This document shows, piece by piece, positions 1 to 7,862 of a DNA stretch of 64,000 bases. The DNA is taken from the NCBI RefSeq assembly GCF_005280255.1, contig NZ_CP040018.1, forward strand, positions 4,278,001 through 4,342,000, written 5' to 3'. How positions within the stretch are numbered: position 1 is the first letter of the stretch; every line of letters begins with the position of its first letter. This DNA is from Arthrobacter sp. 24S4-2 (lineage in GTDB: Bacteria > Actinomycetota > Actinomycetes > Actinomycetales > Micrococcaceae). A program made the position numbers and the translations under genes. The notes under the pieces are model-generated. The model was not told the DNA's origin and made no database searches. It saw nothing but the letters and a program-made list of their open reading frames with translations.

Positions 1-508
1 GCATCACGCCGGCGCCCACGAACGGCCCGATGAAGATGCCGATCCTGCTCACGCCGCCCAGCGTGGACAGCGCCCGGGCTCGGAAGGCCACCGGCACCGC
101 CTCGGTCAGGTACTTCTGCCGGGCCAGGCTGAAGACGCTCGCGGCCATCCCGACGACGACCATCGCCGCCGCGAGCAGCCACAGTCCGTCCGGTATCGCC
201 GACGAAAGCGCTGCCGCCGTCAGCGCAAGGGCACCGGCTGCTGCCGCGCCGACGATGGACCAGCGTTCGCCGAACTTGAGCGTGATCAGGGAGGCCGGCA
301 GGTTGAAGAACCAGCTGCCCAGGCCAATGAGCGTAACGATCAGCGCGGCCACCGCCACGGACGCCCCGAGGTCCCGGGCGGAGAGCGCCACCACCGGAAG
401 GACGGCCCCTTCGCCGATGCAAAACAGCAGCGCCGGCCCGAACGCGGGAACGGCAATGCTGCGGAGGCTGAAGGCTTTGGTGGCTTGTGCGGCGGTCATC
501 CCTTTCAT
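1..508 (-). CDS. MFS transporter, N-terminal part (cut by window edge)
   Basis: Reading the minus strand from an ATG at 508 (alternative ATG at 499) gives an uninterrupted frame to position 1. It encodes about 169 residues with alternating hydrophobic helices, GxG-rich turns and the segment RARALSTLGGVSRIGIFIGP, which is typical of the first five helices of major facilitator permeases. The substrate cannot be read from this fragment. ATG 499 has AGGA about ten bases upstream, so it may be the true start. The next gene is divergent, with about 190 bp between them. The C-terminal half lies outside the window. Family confidence is good; function is unknown. Confidence 0.8.
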   Translation of the reverse strand, partial: MKGMTAAQATKAFSLRSIAVPAFGPALLFCIGEGAVLPVVALSARDLGASVAVAALIVTLIGLGSWFFNLPASLITLKFGERWSIVGAAAAGALALTAAALSSAIPDGLWLLAAAMVVVGMAASVFSLARQKYLTEAVPVAFRARALSTLGGVSRIGIFIGPFVGAGVM

Positions 509-660
509 CCTATGCAGGCCCGGCTGAAAACCGGTTTCCGTGGCGCGGCCCGGAATGTTTGGTGGGCGCCCAGGATTGTGCCATTCTTTTGCTTGTCGCT
601 GTGCTTCCGGGGCCTGCGAATGCTGGGGGCTACCGGAAAGATAGTCACCGCATCCATCAT

Positions 661-694
661 TTTCCCCCAGGCTCACATGTCTAATTGGGGGAAA
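661..694 (+). promoter_or_regulatory. Hairpin covering the Shine-Dalgarno of the CAP/SLH-like gene
   Basis: TTTCCCCCA at 661-669 is the exact reverse complement of TGGGGGAAA at 686-694, with a 16-nt loop. The right arm contains the GGGGGA presumed to be the ribosome site for TTG 698. The 9-bp stem would hide it in mRNA, so translation may be conditional. ATG 677 sits in the loop. The pairing is seen directly; the regulatory role is inferred. Confidence 0.5.
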
Positions 695-697
695 CAA

Positions 698-2056
698 TTG
701 CAATTGTTTAGCGTCAATCCGCGTTCTGTGCGGAATAAATCTTCGGCCCGGCCGCATTCGCTATCCGCCATAGCGGCGTGCGCGGCCCTGCTTTCCGCGA
801 CGTTCGTGGTGGGCGGCCCGGCAGCCGTGGCGGCACCCGGCACCGAGAAGTCCGATACCGCGCAGGTGGAGCGGGTGGGGTCAGCCGCAATCGCACCTGC
901 ACCGGCCTCGGTCCAGCCGCCGGCCGCCGGGTCAGCGGCCTCGCCGAAGTTTCCGGCAGCTCCGCCGCTGAGGGCCGACGGCGGTCCCGTCACCGAAGGC
1001 GCGGCCGTTGCCGGCGGGACCATTGACCGGGCCAACAGCCAGCAGATCATCGATGTCTTCAACGCCATCAACGCTTTCCGGGCCTCGAAAAGCCTGCAGC
1101 CCGTGACCTTCAACGCCACGGTGTCGGAAATGGCCGAGGACTGGTCCGACCACATGGCCAGCACCGACACTTTCGAGCACAACCCCGGTTTCCACACTGA
1201 CCCGCGGGTGGCCGACCGCTGGACCTACGCAGCGGAAATCATCGCCGGCCGTCCGGACTCCTCGGGAGCCGGGCTGGTGGACCAGTGGATCGCATCGCCC
1301 GGCCACAACGCGATCATGAGCGACCCCAACTACACCACCATCGGCGTCGGCATCGCCCGGATCGCCGACCCGGAGTACCTCCTGGGCACAGTCAACTTCT
1401 TCAACTTCGCAGTGCCGCCGGCCGGAACCTACGCCACGGCCCAGGACTTCCTTAACGGCGGATCCGAAATCGGCGTGCCGTTCGCGGATGTGCTCTCCAC
1501 AACGCAGTTCGCGGACGAGATCCACTGGCTGGCCAGCCAGGGCATCAGCACCGGTTGGAAGGAAGCGAACGGCACCACCACCTACCGGCCCGTCACACCG
1601 GTCAACCGTGATGCCATGGCGGCGTTCATGTACCGGTTTAGGGGCCAACCCCCGTTCAGCCCGCCGCAATACTCCTGGTTCGCGGACATTCCTCCCGGAA
1701 CGCAGTTCTACAAGGAGATCAACTGGCTGGCAACGTACGGCATTTCGGGCGGCTGGGACGAAGGCAACGGCCAGTTCACATACCGTCCGCTGACGCCGGT
1801 GAAGCGCGACGCCATGGCCGCGTTCCTGTACCGGCTGGCGGGCAAGCCCACGTTCACTCCCCCGGCCACCTCGCCGTTCATTGATGTGTCCACCAGCAAC
1901 CAGTTCTACAAGGAGATCACCTGGCTCGCCTCCATGAATATCTCCACCGGCTGGGATGAAGGAAACGGCAAAGCAAGCTACCGTCCGCTGAACTCCGTCA
2001 ACCGTGACGCCATGGCGGCGTTTATGTACCGCCTGGCCATGGCCTACAGCAGCTAA
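698..2056 (+). CDS. Secreted CAP-domain protein with three SLH-like repeats
   Basis: The protein has a long basic N-region, a hydrophobic core ending in AAVAAPG (signal peptide), an Ala/Pro-rich linker, and a CAP/SCP (CAP superfamily) domain recognisable by INAFRASK, MAEDWSDHMAS, FEHNP and SPGHNAIMSDPNYTTIGVG. Three C-terminal modules of about 65 residues follow, each with FADI...KEINWLA..GIS.GW and RDAMAAF.YR. The modules resemble S-layer-homology repeats and probably hold the protein at the cell surface (inference). I chose TTG 698 because GGGGGAAAC lies directly upstream; ATG 677 is in frame but has no convincing ribosome site. The same module occurs in the genes at 5076 and 38610. The ligand or enzymatic activity of the CAP domain is unknown. 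Confidence 0.82.
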   Translation: MQLFSVNPRSVRNKSSARPHSLSAIAACAALLSATFVVGGPAAVAAPGTEKSDTAQVERVGSAAIAPAPASVQPPAAGSAASPKFPAAPPLRADGGPVTEGAAVAGGTIDRANSQQIIDVFNAINAFRASKSLQPVTFNATVSEMAEDWSDHMASTDTFEHNPGFHTDPRVADRWTYAAEIIAGRPDSSGAGLVDQWIASPGHNAIMSDPNYTTIGVGIARIADPEYLLGTVNFFNFAVPPAGTYATAQDFLNGGSEIGVPFADVLSTTQFADEIHWLASQGISTGWKEANGTTTYRPVTPVNRDAMAAFMYRFRGQPPFSPPQYSWFADIPPGTQFYKEINWLATYGISGGWDEGNGQFTYRPLTPVKRDAMAAFLYRLAGKPTFTPPATSPFIDVSTSNQFYKEITWLASMNISTGWDEGNGKASYRPLNSVNRDAMAAFMYRLAMAYSS

Positions 2057-2074
2057 CCGCGGCTCTGACACCTG

Positions 2075-2112
2075 GGAAGCCGGTCACGGGGAACCACCCG
2101 TGGCCGGCTTCC
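2075..2112 (+). terminator. Strong hairpin after the CAP/SLH-like gene
   Basis: GGAAGCCGG at 2075-2083 pairs with CCGGCTTCC at 2104-2112, and CACGGG at 2085-2090 pairs with CCCGTG at 2097-2102. This gives a 15-bp stem with one internal mismatch and a 6-nt loop, 18 bp after the stop codon. There is no T-run, so this would be an actinobacterial-type terminator or an mRNA 3'-end stabiliser. Confidence 0.55.
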
Positions 2113-2233
2113 GCCGTTCGCTGGTCCGGACAAAGGCTGTGCTCGACCCGCCGCCTGTTGGGGAGCGGCGGCCCTCGCTAGACTTAGATTGCGCCATAGA
2201 AGACGCAGAGTTCGTTTCGGGAAAGGCACGGTC

Positions 2234-2620
2234 ATGACCGACAACAGCGGCTTCGAAGATGTCCCGGATGAGGCAGGTTCGGAAAAGAAGCCAGAAGAAC
2301 CAGATCTGCGGGGCCGGTACGTTGAAGGCAACTTTGGCAAGGCCGGTGCGCAGCCCGGCCGTCATGCCGACGATGAGGAAGGCCAATACAGCGAAGGGGA
2401 CTATGGTGCGGCCGGCAGCGAAGGCGGACTGCCCGAACCCCTGGGTGACAAGGCCAGGGAATCGGGACGCTACGTGAAGGCCGACTATGGTGATGCCGGA
2501 CCGACACCGGGCCGGACTGCTGAATCCGAAATCGGCCGGTATTCAGAGGGTGACTACGGAGCGGACGGCACCGTGGACCCCCTCCGTAAGCCCGGCACCG
2601 ATACCGGGAAAAAGCCCTAG
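2234..2620 (+). CDS. Acidic repeat protein of unknown function
   Basis: This 128-residue hydrophilic protein begins MTDNSGFEDV and carries four spaced copies of a 12-residue unit: GRYVEGNFGKAG, GQYSEGDYGAAG, GRYVKADYGDAG and GRYSEGDYGADG. Linkers rich in Pro, Glu and Gly separate them. It has no signal peptide, membrane segment or cysteine, so it is probably cytosolic and poorly ordered. ATG 2234 was chosen over upstream codons because GGGAAAGG lies just before it. The stop codon overlaps that of the convergent glycosidase gene through a shared CTAG. I recognise no named family; similar short proteins seem common in Arthrobacter, but that is memory, not a search. Confidence 0.7.
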   Translation: MTDNSGFEDVPDEAGSEKKPEEPDLRGRYVEGNFGKAGAQPGRHADDEEGQYSEGDYGAAGSEGGLPEPLGDKARESGRYVKADYGDAGPTPGRTAESEIGRYSEGDYGADGTVDPLRKPGTDTGKKP

Positions 2621-4776
2621 TCAGCAACTATCCCCGGCGGCCGCCGGCTCAGCTTGAGAAGTTCCAGAAGCGGCGGCCGTGCTTCATGGCGCAGCTCGAT
2701 CTCTTTGGGCAGTCCCTGGACGGTGACGGATCCGCCGTCCACGTGGATGGATAGCCGGCCCTCCCCGGAGAAGGGCACATTCTCCAGGTGGAAGCGGGTG
2801 TTCTGAGCCGGCAGCGTAGGGGCAAGCCATATTTCATCCCATGGGAGTCCCGGGTCAAATCGGAGCAGCGTCCTGATCAGCTGCACCGGTGCTGCGGAGG
2901 CCCAGGCCTGCGGAGAACATGAGGCGGGGTACGGGACCGGCACCGGGTACCTGGCCCGGTCCAGACCGCAAAAAAGTTCGGGAAGCCGCCCGTTGAAGTG
3001 GTCGGCGGCTTCCAGCAGTGCATAGGAAAGCTTCTGGGCTTCGTTGACGAAGCCGTATCTCATGAGCCCTGCAGCAGCGAGGGCGTTATCGTGGGGCCAC
3101 ACGGATCCGTTGTGGTAGCTGGCGGGGTTGTAGGCTCCCATGTTCGTCGCCAGCGTCCGGATTCCCCACCCGGTGAACATTTCGGGGGACATCAGGTGCC
3201 CCGCCACTTGGGCCGCCTTGTCATCGTCGACGATTCCGGTCCACAGGCAGTGGGCCATGTTCGAGGCGAGAGCATCCACCGGTTTCTTGTCCCGGTCCAG
3301 GGCGACCGCGAAGTACCCGCGCTCCGGCAGCCAGAACCGGTCGTTGAACGCGTGCTTGAGGCGTGAGGCCTTGGCCACGCAGGCATCGGCAGTCCCGGTA
3401 TCGCCGTGGGCGGTGGCGATCAGCGCCCGCCCGATGTAAGCCGCGTAGGCGTAGCCCTGGACCTCGCAGAGCGCTATCGGTGGTTCAGCGAGCGTTCCGT
3501 CAGCGAAATTTATCCCGTCCCCGGAGTCTTTCCACCCCTGATTGCGCAGACCCTGATCCGTTTTCCTCTGGTATTCGATGAAGCCGTCGCCATCGCGGTC
3601 ACCGTATTCCTCCATCCATCGAAGCGCCCTGTCGGCTGCGGGAAGGAGCTCGCGCATAGCGGCATCCTCAAGTCCCCACCGGCTCAGCTCCGCCAGCACA
3701 GTAACAAAGAGCGGCGTTGCATCGACGGTGCCGTAGTACACATGGCTGCCGCCCAAGCCCAGGCCGGTTGTGGCACCGAGCCGGACTTCATGGAGGATCC
3801 GGCCCGGCTCTTCTTCCGATGATGCGTCAACTTTTGTTCCCTGATGTTCGGCCAGGGTCAAGAGCGTCCCTTTCGCGAGGGACGGGTCCAGGATCAGGGA
3901 CATGAACGAGGCGAGCAGACTGTCCCTTCCGAACAGCGCCATGAACCAAGGCGCGCCGGCAGCCACGACAGCGCGGTCCGGGTGATCCGGGTTAAAGATC
4001 CGCAGTGACCCCAAGTCCTCCTGGCTGCGTCTGATGACATTCTCGACTGCCTCGTCCTGCAGATCGGCGGTAGGCATGGCCGCACGCCAGTGCATGACGC
4101 GCCGGTAGGAATCTGGACCGGCTGCGCCTGTTCCGGCGCCGTGCTGGCCATCTGTCCCCTCCAACACGGGGATGGCCGAGATGATAACGGACCGATCTCC
4201 ATGGGCAGGGACCGTCATTTCAGCAGCCAGGCTTTCCCCATCCTCCCGCGAGCCGGGAAATGCGACCGTTATGCGGTGCCGGTGGCCTTGCCGCTCAGAC
4301 TCCAGGGTTACGTGTTCCTGGCCTCCGTGGCGGGTCCGGCTCCTGCGCCGGTCCTGACGACCATCTTTTACTTCGAACAGGCCGGCAAAATCCGTGTCGG
4401 CAAACAATTCGATACGGCATAGCACAGGCGTCCGGGAGTAGTTGTGGACGGTAACAGTCTCCACCAGACCTGTCCCCAGCTTGCGGTCGCGCTCAATCAG
4501 CAACGAGGTGTCGGCATGGTCATGTCGAAGCGGCCTTCCGATGAAGACGCCGTGGAAAGGTTCGGGAGTCGTAGCAGAAAGCGCTTCGACATGTAGACCG
4601 TTCACCGTAAGGTTCCAGTCGCTGATAAACCGGGTGTCCTGGAAGAACACGCCCTGCGGCTTGCTCGCTGCCATGTCACCATTGGCAGCCGAAACGCAGA
4701 ATGACGTCCCCTGGACCAACGTCACGGCTCCGGGACCAGCGGAGCCCGCAAAGTTGTCCACATTCCGTCCGGCCAT
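2617..4776 (-). CDS. Amylo-alpha-1,6-glucosidase / glycogen-debranching-type protein
   Basis: The product has about 719 residues. The N-terminal third (VTLVQGTSFCVSAANGD, FFQDTRFISDW) matches the bacterial glycogen-debranching N-terminal domain. The C-terminal two thirds resemble the (alpha/alpha)6-barrel catalytic domain of debranching enzymes, with APWFMALFGRDSLLASF, WKDSGDGINFADG and NGSVWPHDNALAAAGLMRYG. It probably hydrolyses alpha-1,6 branch points of glycogen, maltodextrin or a related glucan in the cytoplasm. The start at 4776 was chosen because the domain begins there and the frame upstream to 5043 is Arg/Pro-rich and unlike the family. No obvious operon partner is adjacent. Glycan specificity is uncertain; the trehalose and mannosylglycerate debranching-like relatives cannot be excluded. 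Confidence 0.82.
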   Translation of the reverse strand: MAGRNVDNFAGSAGPGAVTLVQGTSFCVSAANGDMAASKPQGVFFQDTRFISDWNLTVNGLHVEALSATTPEPFHGVFIGRPLRHDHADTSLLIERDRKLGTGLVETVTVHNYSRTPVLCRIELFADTDFAGLFEVKDGRQDRRRSRTRHGGQEHVTLESERQGHRHRITVAFPGSREDGESLAAEMTVPAHGDRSVIISAIPVLEGTDGQHGAGTGAAGPDSYRRVMHWRAAMPTADLQDEAVENVIRRSQEDLGSLRIFNPDHPDRAVVAAGAPWFMALFGRDSLLASFMSLILDPSLAKGTLLTLAEHQGTKVDASSEEEPGRILHEVRLGATTGLGLGGSHVYYGTVDATPLFVTVLAELSRWGLEDAAMRELLPAADRALRWMEEYGDRDGDGFIEYQRKTDQGLRNQGWKDSGDGINFADGTLAEPPIALCEVQGYAYAAYIGRALIATAHGDTGTADACVAKASRLKHAFNDRFWLPERGYFAVALDRDKKPVDALASNMAHCLWTGIVDDDKAAQVAGHLMSPEMFTGWGIRTLATNMGAYNPASYHNGSVWPHDNALAAAGLMRYGFVNEAQKLSYALLEAADHFNGRLPELFCGLDRARYPVPVPYPASCSPQAWASAAPVQLIRTLLRFDPGLPWDEIWLAPTLPAQNTRFHLENVPFSGEGRLSIHVDGGSVTVQGLPKEIELRHEARPPLLELLKLSRRPPGIVAD

Positions 4777-5075
4777 CTTGGGCTTCTTCTTTCGCAGCTG
4801 AATACCGTGAAGATCACACCTATATCCAAAACTATGGAACAGCCGCACGACGCCCGGCAAGGGGCATCTGGACCCTCCCCTGTCCCGAGATAGCGGAAGC
4901 CTAACGGGGCCAATACGCCGCTCCTGCGGTCGGCGCCAAATGGCCGTCTGCTCGGTCAACCCAAAGGCCGGCGGAAATAGCCGTTGTTCGACTTGTTTAT
5001 CGGACCCGAATAGACTTCGCTCACTTGCACTTTCGGGTGCCATTTGGATTTCAAAATGTGGGGGAACAATTGAAA

Positions 5076-5825
5076 ATGCTGGTGCGGGCCAAAACGTTGG
5101 GGCCGGTAATCATGGCTGTGATATTGGCGCTGTTGGCCATGATGACGGTGCCGGCGGCCACCGCGGCAGGTGGCGCCAGCATGGGCGGCACAGTGTCCGG
5201 GCTGCAGAAAACCATTCAGCTCACCGCCCCGGCGTCACCGCTGGCGTTCGCCGACGTTCCGCCGGGCACCCCGTTCGAGACGGAGATCAACTGGATGGCC
5301 GGCCAGGGCATCAGCACGGGGTGGCTGGAGCCTGACGGCACCAAGACTTACCGGCCGCTGAATCCGGTGAACCGTGACGCGATGGCTGCGTTTATGCACC
5401 GGCTCGCGGGAAAACCGGATTTCTCGCCGCCGCCCGTCTCGCCGTTCGCGGACCTGGCGCCGGGTGACATGTTCTACAAGGAAATTGTCTGGCTGTCTGC
5501 CCGGTACATCTCCACCGGCTGGACGGAACCTGACGACAGCAAGACGTTCCGCCCCAGCCAGCCTGTCAGCCGCGACGCCATGGCAGCGTTCATGTACCGG
5601 CTGGCCGGCAGGCCAGCGTTCGATCCACCGGCAGTATCGCCGTTCGCCGACGTAACCAAAGACAACACCTACTATCACGAAATCACGTGGCTGGCGGCCC
5701 AGGACATCGCCACCGGCTGGCCGGAAGTGGACAGGACTAGGACGTTCCGCCCGCTGCAGCCAGTGAACCGGGACGCCATGGCGGCGTTCATGTTCCGCTT
5801 CAACTCAAAGTTCAGCGCCGTATAA
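5076..5825 (+). CDS. Secreted protein of three SLH-like repeats
   Basis: The signal peptide (MLVRAKTLGPVIMAVILALL, cleavage near TAAGG) is followed by three tandem modules of about 65 residues, each with FADV/FADL, the EINWMAGQGISTGW-type core and the RDAMAAFM.R tail. There is no other domain, so the mature protein is essentially a surface-binding unit of about 220 residues. It may be a free cell-wall component or a relic of a larger protein like the subtilase at 38610. ATG 5076 and TTG 5070 are both possible behind GGGGGA at 5060; ATG 5076 gives the cleaner signal peptide. A 66-bp palindrome starts 5 bp after the stop codon and may end the transcript. Confidence 0.78.
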   Translation: MLVRAKTLGPVIMAVILALLAMMTVPAATAAGGASMGGTVSGLQKTIQLTAPASPLAFADVPPGTPFETEINWMAGQGISTGWLEPDGTKTYRPLNPVNRDAMAAFMHRLAGKPDFSPPPVSPFADLAPGDMFYKEIVWLSARYISTGWTEPDDSKTFRPSQPVSRDAMAAFMYRLAGRPAFDPPAVSPFADVTKDNTYYHEITWLAAQDIATGWPEVDRTRTFRPLQPVNRDAMAAFMFRFNSKFSAV

Positions 5826-5830
5826 CCCCA

Positions 5831-5896
5831 CCCAACTAGGTCGCAGTTAATGTCGTTATGAGCGCTCATAACGACATCTACTGCGACCTAGTTGGG
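5831..5896. repeat. 66-bp near-perfect palindrome, copy 1
   Basis: The element runs from CCCAACTAGGTCGCAGT to its mirror ACTGCGACCTAGTTGGG, centred on AGCGCT at 5861-5866. The arms match at 31 of 33 positions, with mismatches only at positions 18-19. It is identical on reading to the copy at 7773-7838 and in the same orientation as judged by the mismatch. It is a REP-like intergenic element or bidirectional terminator, or the end of a mobile cassette. Confidence 0.9.
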
Positions 5897-6227
5897 CAAC
5901 ATGACCAACCGGTAGGCCGAAAGAGATTGAACAGCCTCGGACGTCGGATATGCGCAAGCTCTGACTTCCCACGATGTCCTTGAAAGGCCACATGTGACGA
6001 CATACATTGTCCGACGCAAACGTATTTCCTGCTTCACATAGGCAATATCTTCGCCCCAGCAGGCTGCCAAGCCGTCATTCCTATGGTTTGTCTGCCACGC
6101 CTTGCAGAGTGGGTACAAAGATCGTGGCATTATTGGCTCAAATTACGCTCGGGTTAGAGTCGCGCGGCCAAGGGTGCTGCGTGAATTCGGGCGTCTGTCT
6201 ATTGATTCTGAAGAAGTGGTGGGGAAC

Positions 6228-6902
6228 TTGAAGAAACAGTCCATCGGCCTCGGCGCCATTTTGTTCGTCAGTACGCTTGCCGTGTCGTCATGCGCCGCGG
6301 TGGGAGCGCAGTCGGCTCCTGAGACTTCCACAGCCGCCGGCACTTCGGCATCCGCCGTTTCTCCAACTCCGTCCACAGAGCCTTCGATCTCAACGTCATC
6401 CAGGGCCTCCTCCAGCAGCTCGCCGTCTAGTGGGCAATCTTCGGCAGCAGCCGACAGCAAGACCCCTGAAACCGTGGCTACGGAAAAGGCGGGCTCCCCC
6501 CTCACACTGGCGGACTTCTTCCGGCCCTCAAGCGATTGGACGGAAAATCGCTTCGATGTCGCTGACAAGTCCGACGTCTCCGGGATCTCCACAGAAATAT
6601 CTAATGCCTACGAAGACGGTGCCGACACGCTGGAGCTACGCCTCGCCAACAACTTCGATCAGCTCAGTTTTCGCGTAGGGCAGGCCAATAACTCAACATC
6701 GTCCGAGCAGACACTGATAGTCAAGGTTTTAGGCAATGGAAAGCAGCTAGACGTCTACCGTGTTCCGTTCAATACCGTTCAAGAGGTTTCGATTCCCATC
6801 AAGAACGTTAATGCTGTCAAGGTTCGTATCTATCTGGATAGCGAAAAACGCCGCGAAAATGGTTCTGCTGTGGCTGTGATTTCGAATGTGACCGTGGAGT
6901 GA
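6228..6902 (+). CDS. Ser-rich lipoprotein
   Basis: TTG 6228, preceded by GTGGGGAAC, starts a 224-residue protein. It has a lysine-rich n-region, a hydrophobic stretch and the lipobox VSSC, so it should be an acylated lipoprotein on the outer face of the membrane. A Ser/Thr/Pro-rich tether (about residues 30-85) leads into a beta-rich C-terminal domain beginning LADFFRPSSDW, which resembles carbohydrate-binding or NPCBM-like jelly rolls (weak inference: FDQLSFRVGQAN, VKVRIYLDSEKR). Its stop overlaps the start of the next gene by 4 bp (GTGA), so the two are translationally coupled. The gene looks AT-richer than its neighbours. The pair lies between two identical palindromes. Confidence 0.72.
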   Translation: MKKQSIGLGAILFVSTLAVSSCAAVGAQSAPETSTAAGTSASAVSPTPSTEPSISTSSRASSSSSPSSGQSSAAADSKTPETVATEKAGSPLTLADFFRPSSDWTENRFDVADKSDVSGISTEISNAYEDGADTLELRLANNFDQLSFRVGQANNSTSSEQTLIVKVLGNGKQLDVYRVPFNTVQEVSIPIKNVNAVKVRIYLDSEKRRENGSAVAVISNVTVE

Positions 6903-7723
6903 CCGAACCGATAGAAGGATCCAGTCCACGCGAGACACCGCGAGGTCTTTTCAGGTGGATCTCGGGGCCCTTTGCTGCAAAGGCCCTAACCACTATCACC
7001 GTCGTCGGGACCTTGGCTGGCGTGGGCAGCTTTTTCATCGACCTGTGGGGATCACCAGGTCAGCAGGCTCCGCCGTCGGCAACCTCACCCGCGCCCGCGC
7101 CGCGGAGCGTCTCAAACGGTGCCGCTGCCCTGCCTGAGACTCCACCACCTGGCGACGGCGCGATTCGAGCCGGTGATTGCCTCACGGCCGCAGGAATGAC
7201 CATCGGGTGCCATGCGAGTCACGTTGCAGAAGTTTTCGCCACGGATGGCAACTGCACGCCGGAAGACTTGGTCAAGTTCACCGGCGGCATCTTCAAAGTG
7301 GACGTCCTCCGAAGTGATTTGGAAATCAAGCATGTGGCCTCAGTAGAAGCCTGCGCTGTTATCGTACCGCCGGAGCTGGCCGCGTCCGGTTCCATCCGGA
7401 ATCTGCTTAGCACGGAGGACCACCCCGCCTTGCGTCAATGCAGCAACAGACTCACTGGCAGGGTACTTGCATGCGACCAGGTTCATACAGCGGAGGTTGT
7501 TTTTGCCGACCCAGACCCGGGCGTTAGCGCCGTGAGCTGCATAGACAAGGCCAACGAGTACATGGGAGGGTCCTGGTCCAGGCACGCCCAGAAGCTTGAC
7601 ATCGTGACCGCCACCTCAGGACCATCGGTGACGTGCTCTGTGCAGGCAAAGGGCGCAAACGCGTTGGTGGGGTCCCTGCGAAACCTGGGTACAACGGCTC
7701 TCCCGCTCGGCCCCTTAGACTGA
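6899..7723 (+). CDS. Membrane-anchored protein with two septum-formation-like domains
   Basis: This 274-residue protein has a cytosolic N-terminus of about 28 residues, one transmembrane helix (ALTTITVVGTLAGVGSFFI), a Pro/Ala tether, and then an extracytoplasmic region with two copies of a Cys/His pattern: GDCL...CHASHVAEVFA and CSNRL...CDQVHTAEVVFA. The pattern C...C..H..E is that of the actinobacterial septum-formation family, in which the cysteines are expected to form disulphides outside the cell. Start GTG 6899 overlaps the lipoprotein stop by 4 bp. The pair may form one envelope complex: a lipoprotein and a membrane-tethered partner. The family assignment is moderate; the role in division is not shown. 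Confidence 0.72.
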   Translation: MTEPIEGSSPRETPRGLFRWISGPFAAKALTTITVVGTLAGVGSFFIDLWGSPGQQAPPSATSPAPAPRSVSNGAAALPETPPPGDGAIRAGDCLTAAGMTIGCHASHVAEVFATDGNCTPEDLVKFTGGIFKVDVLRSDLEIKHVASVEACAVIVPPELAASGSIRNLLSTEDHPALRQCSNRLTGRVLACDQVHTAEVVFADPDPGVSAVSCIDKANEYMGGSWSRHAQKLDIVTATSGPSVTCSVQAKGANALVGSLRNLGTTALPLGPLD

Positions 7724-7772
7724 CCACCTTCCCGACAGACGGTTGCGTGCACCTCCAGCGCCGTCTAACCCA

Positions 7773-7838
7773 CCCAACTAGGTCGCAGTTAATGTCGTTA
7801 TGAGCGCTCATAACGACATCTACTGCGACCTAGTTGGG
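7773..7838. repeat. 66-bp near-perfect palindrome, copy 2
   Basis: I see the same 66 bases as at 5831-5896, also preceded by a short run containing CCCA. The copy lies between the convergent ends of the septum-formation-like gene (stop 7723) and the ParA-like gene (stop 7863), a fitting place for a bidirectional terminator. It could equally mark the right boundary of the enclosed two-gene unit. Confidence 0.9.
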
Positions 7839-7862
7839 CACGCGAAGCAGGAGGGGACGCGC

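Noticed and set aside
485..676. Upstream extension of the CAP/SLH-like gene to GTG/ATG codons near 485
   Set aside because: It would place 64 residues of Trp/Arg-rich sequence before the signal peptide and overlap the divergent MFS start. A strong ribosome site lies just before TTG 698.
932..2071. Minus-strand frame over the CAP/SLH-like gene
   Set aside because: It is His/Arg/Gly-rich low-complexity sequence antisense to a gene with a signal peptide and repeated modules.
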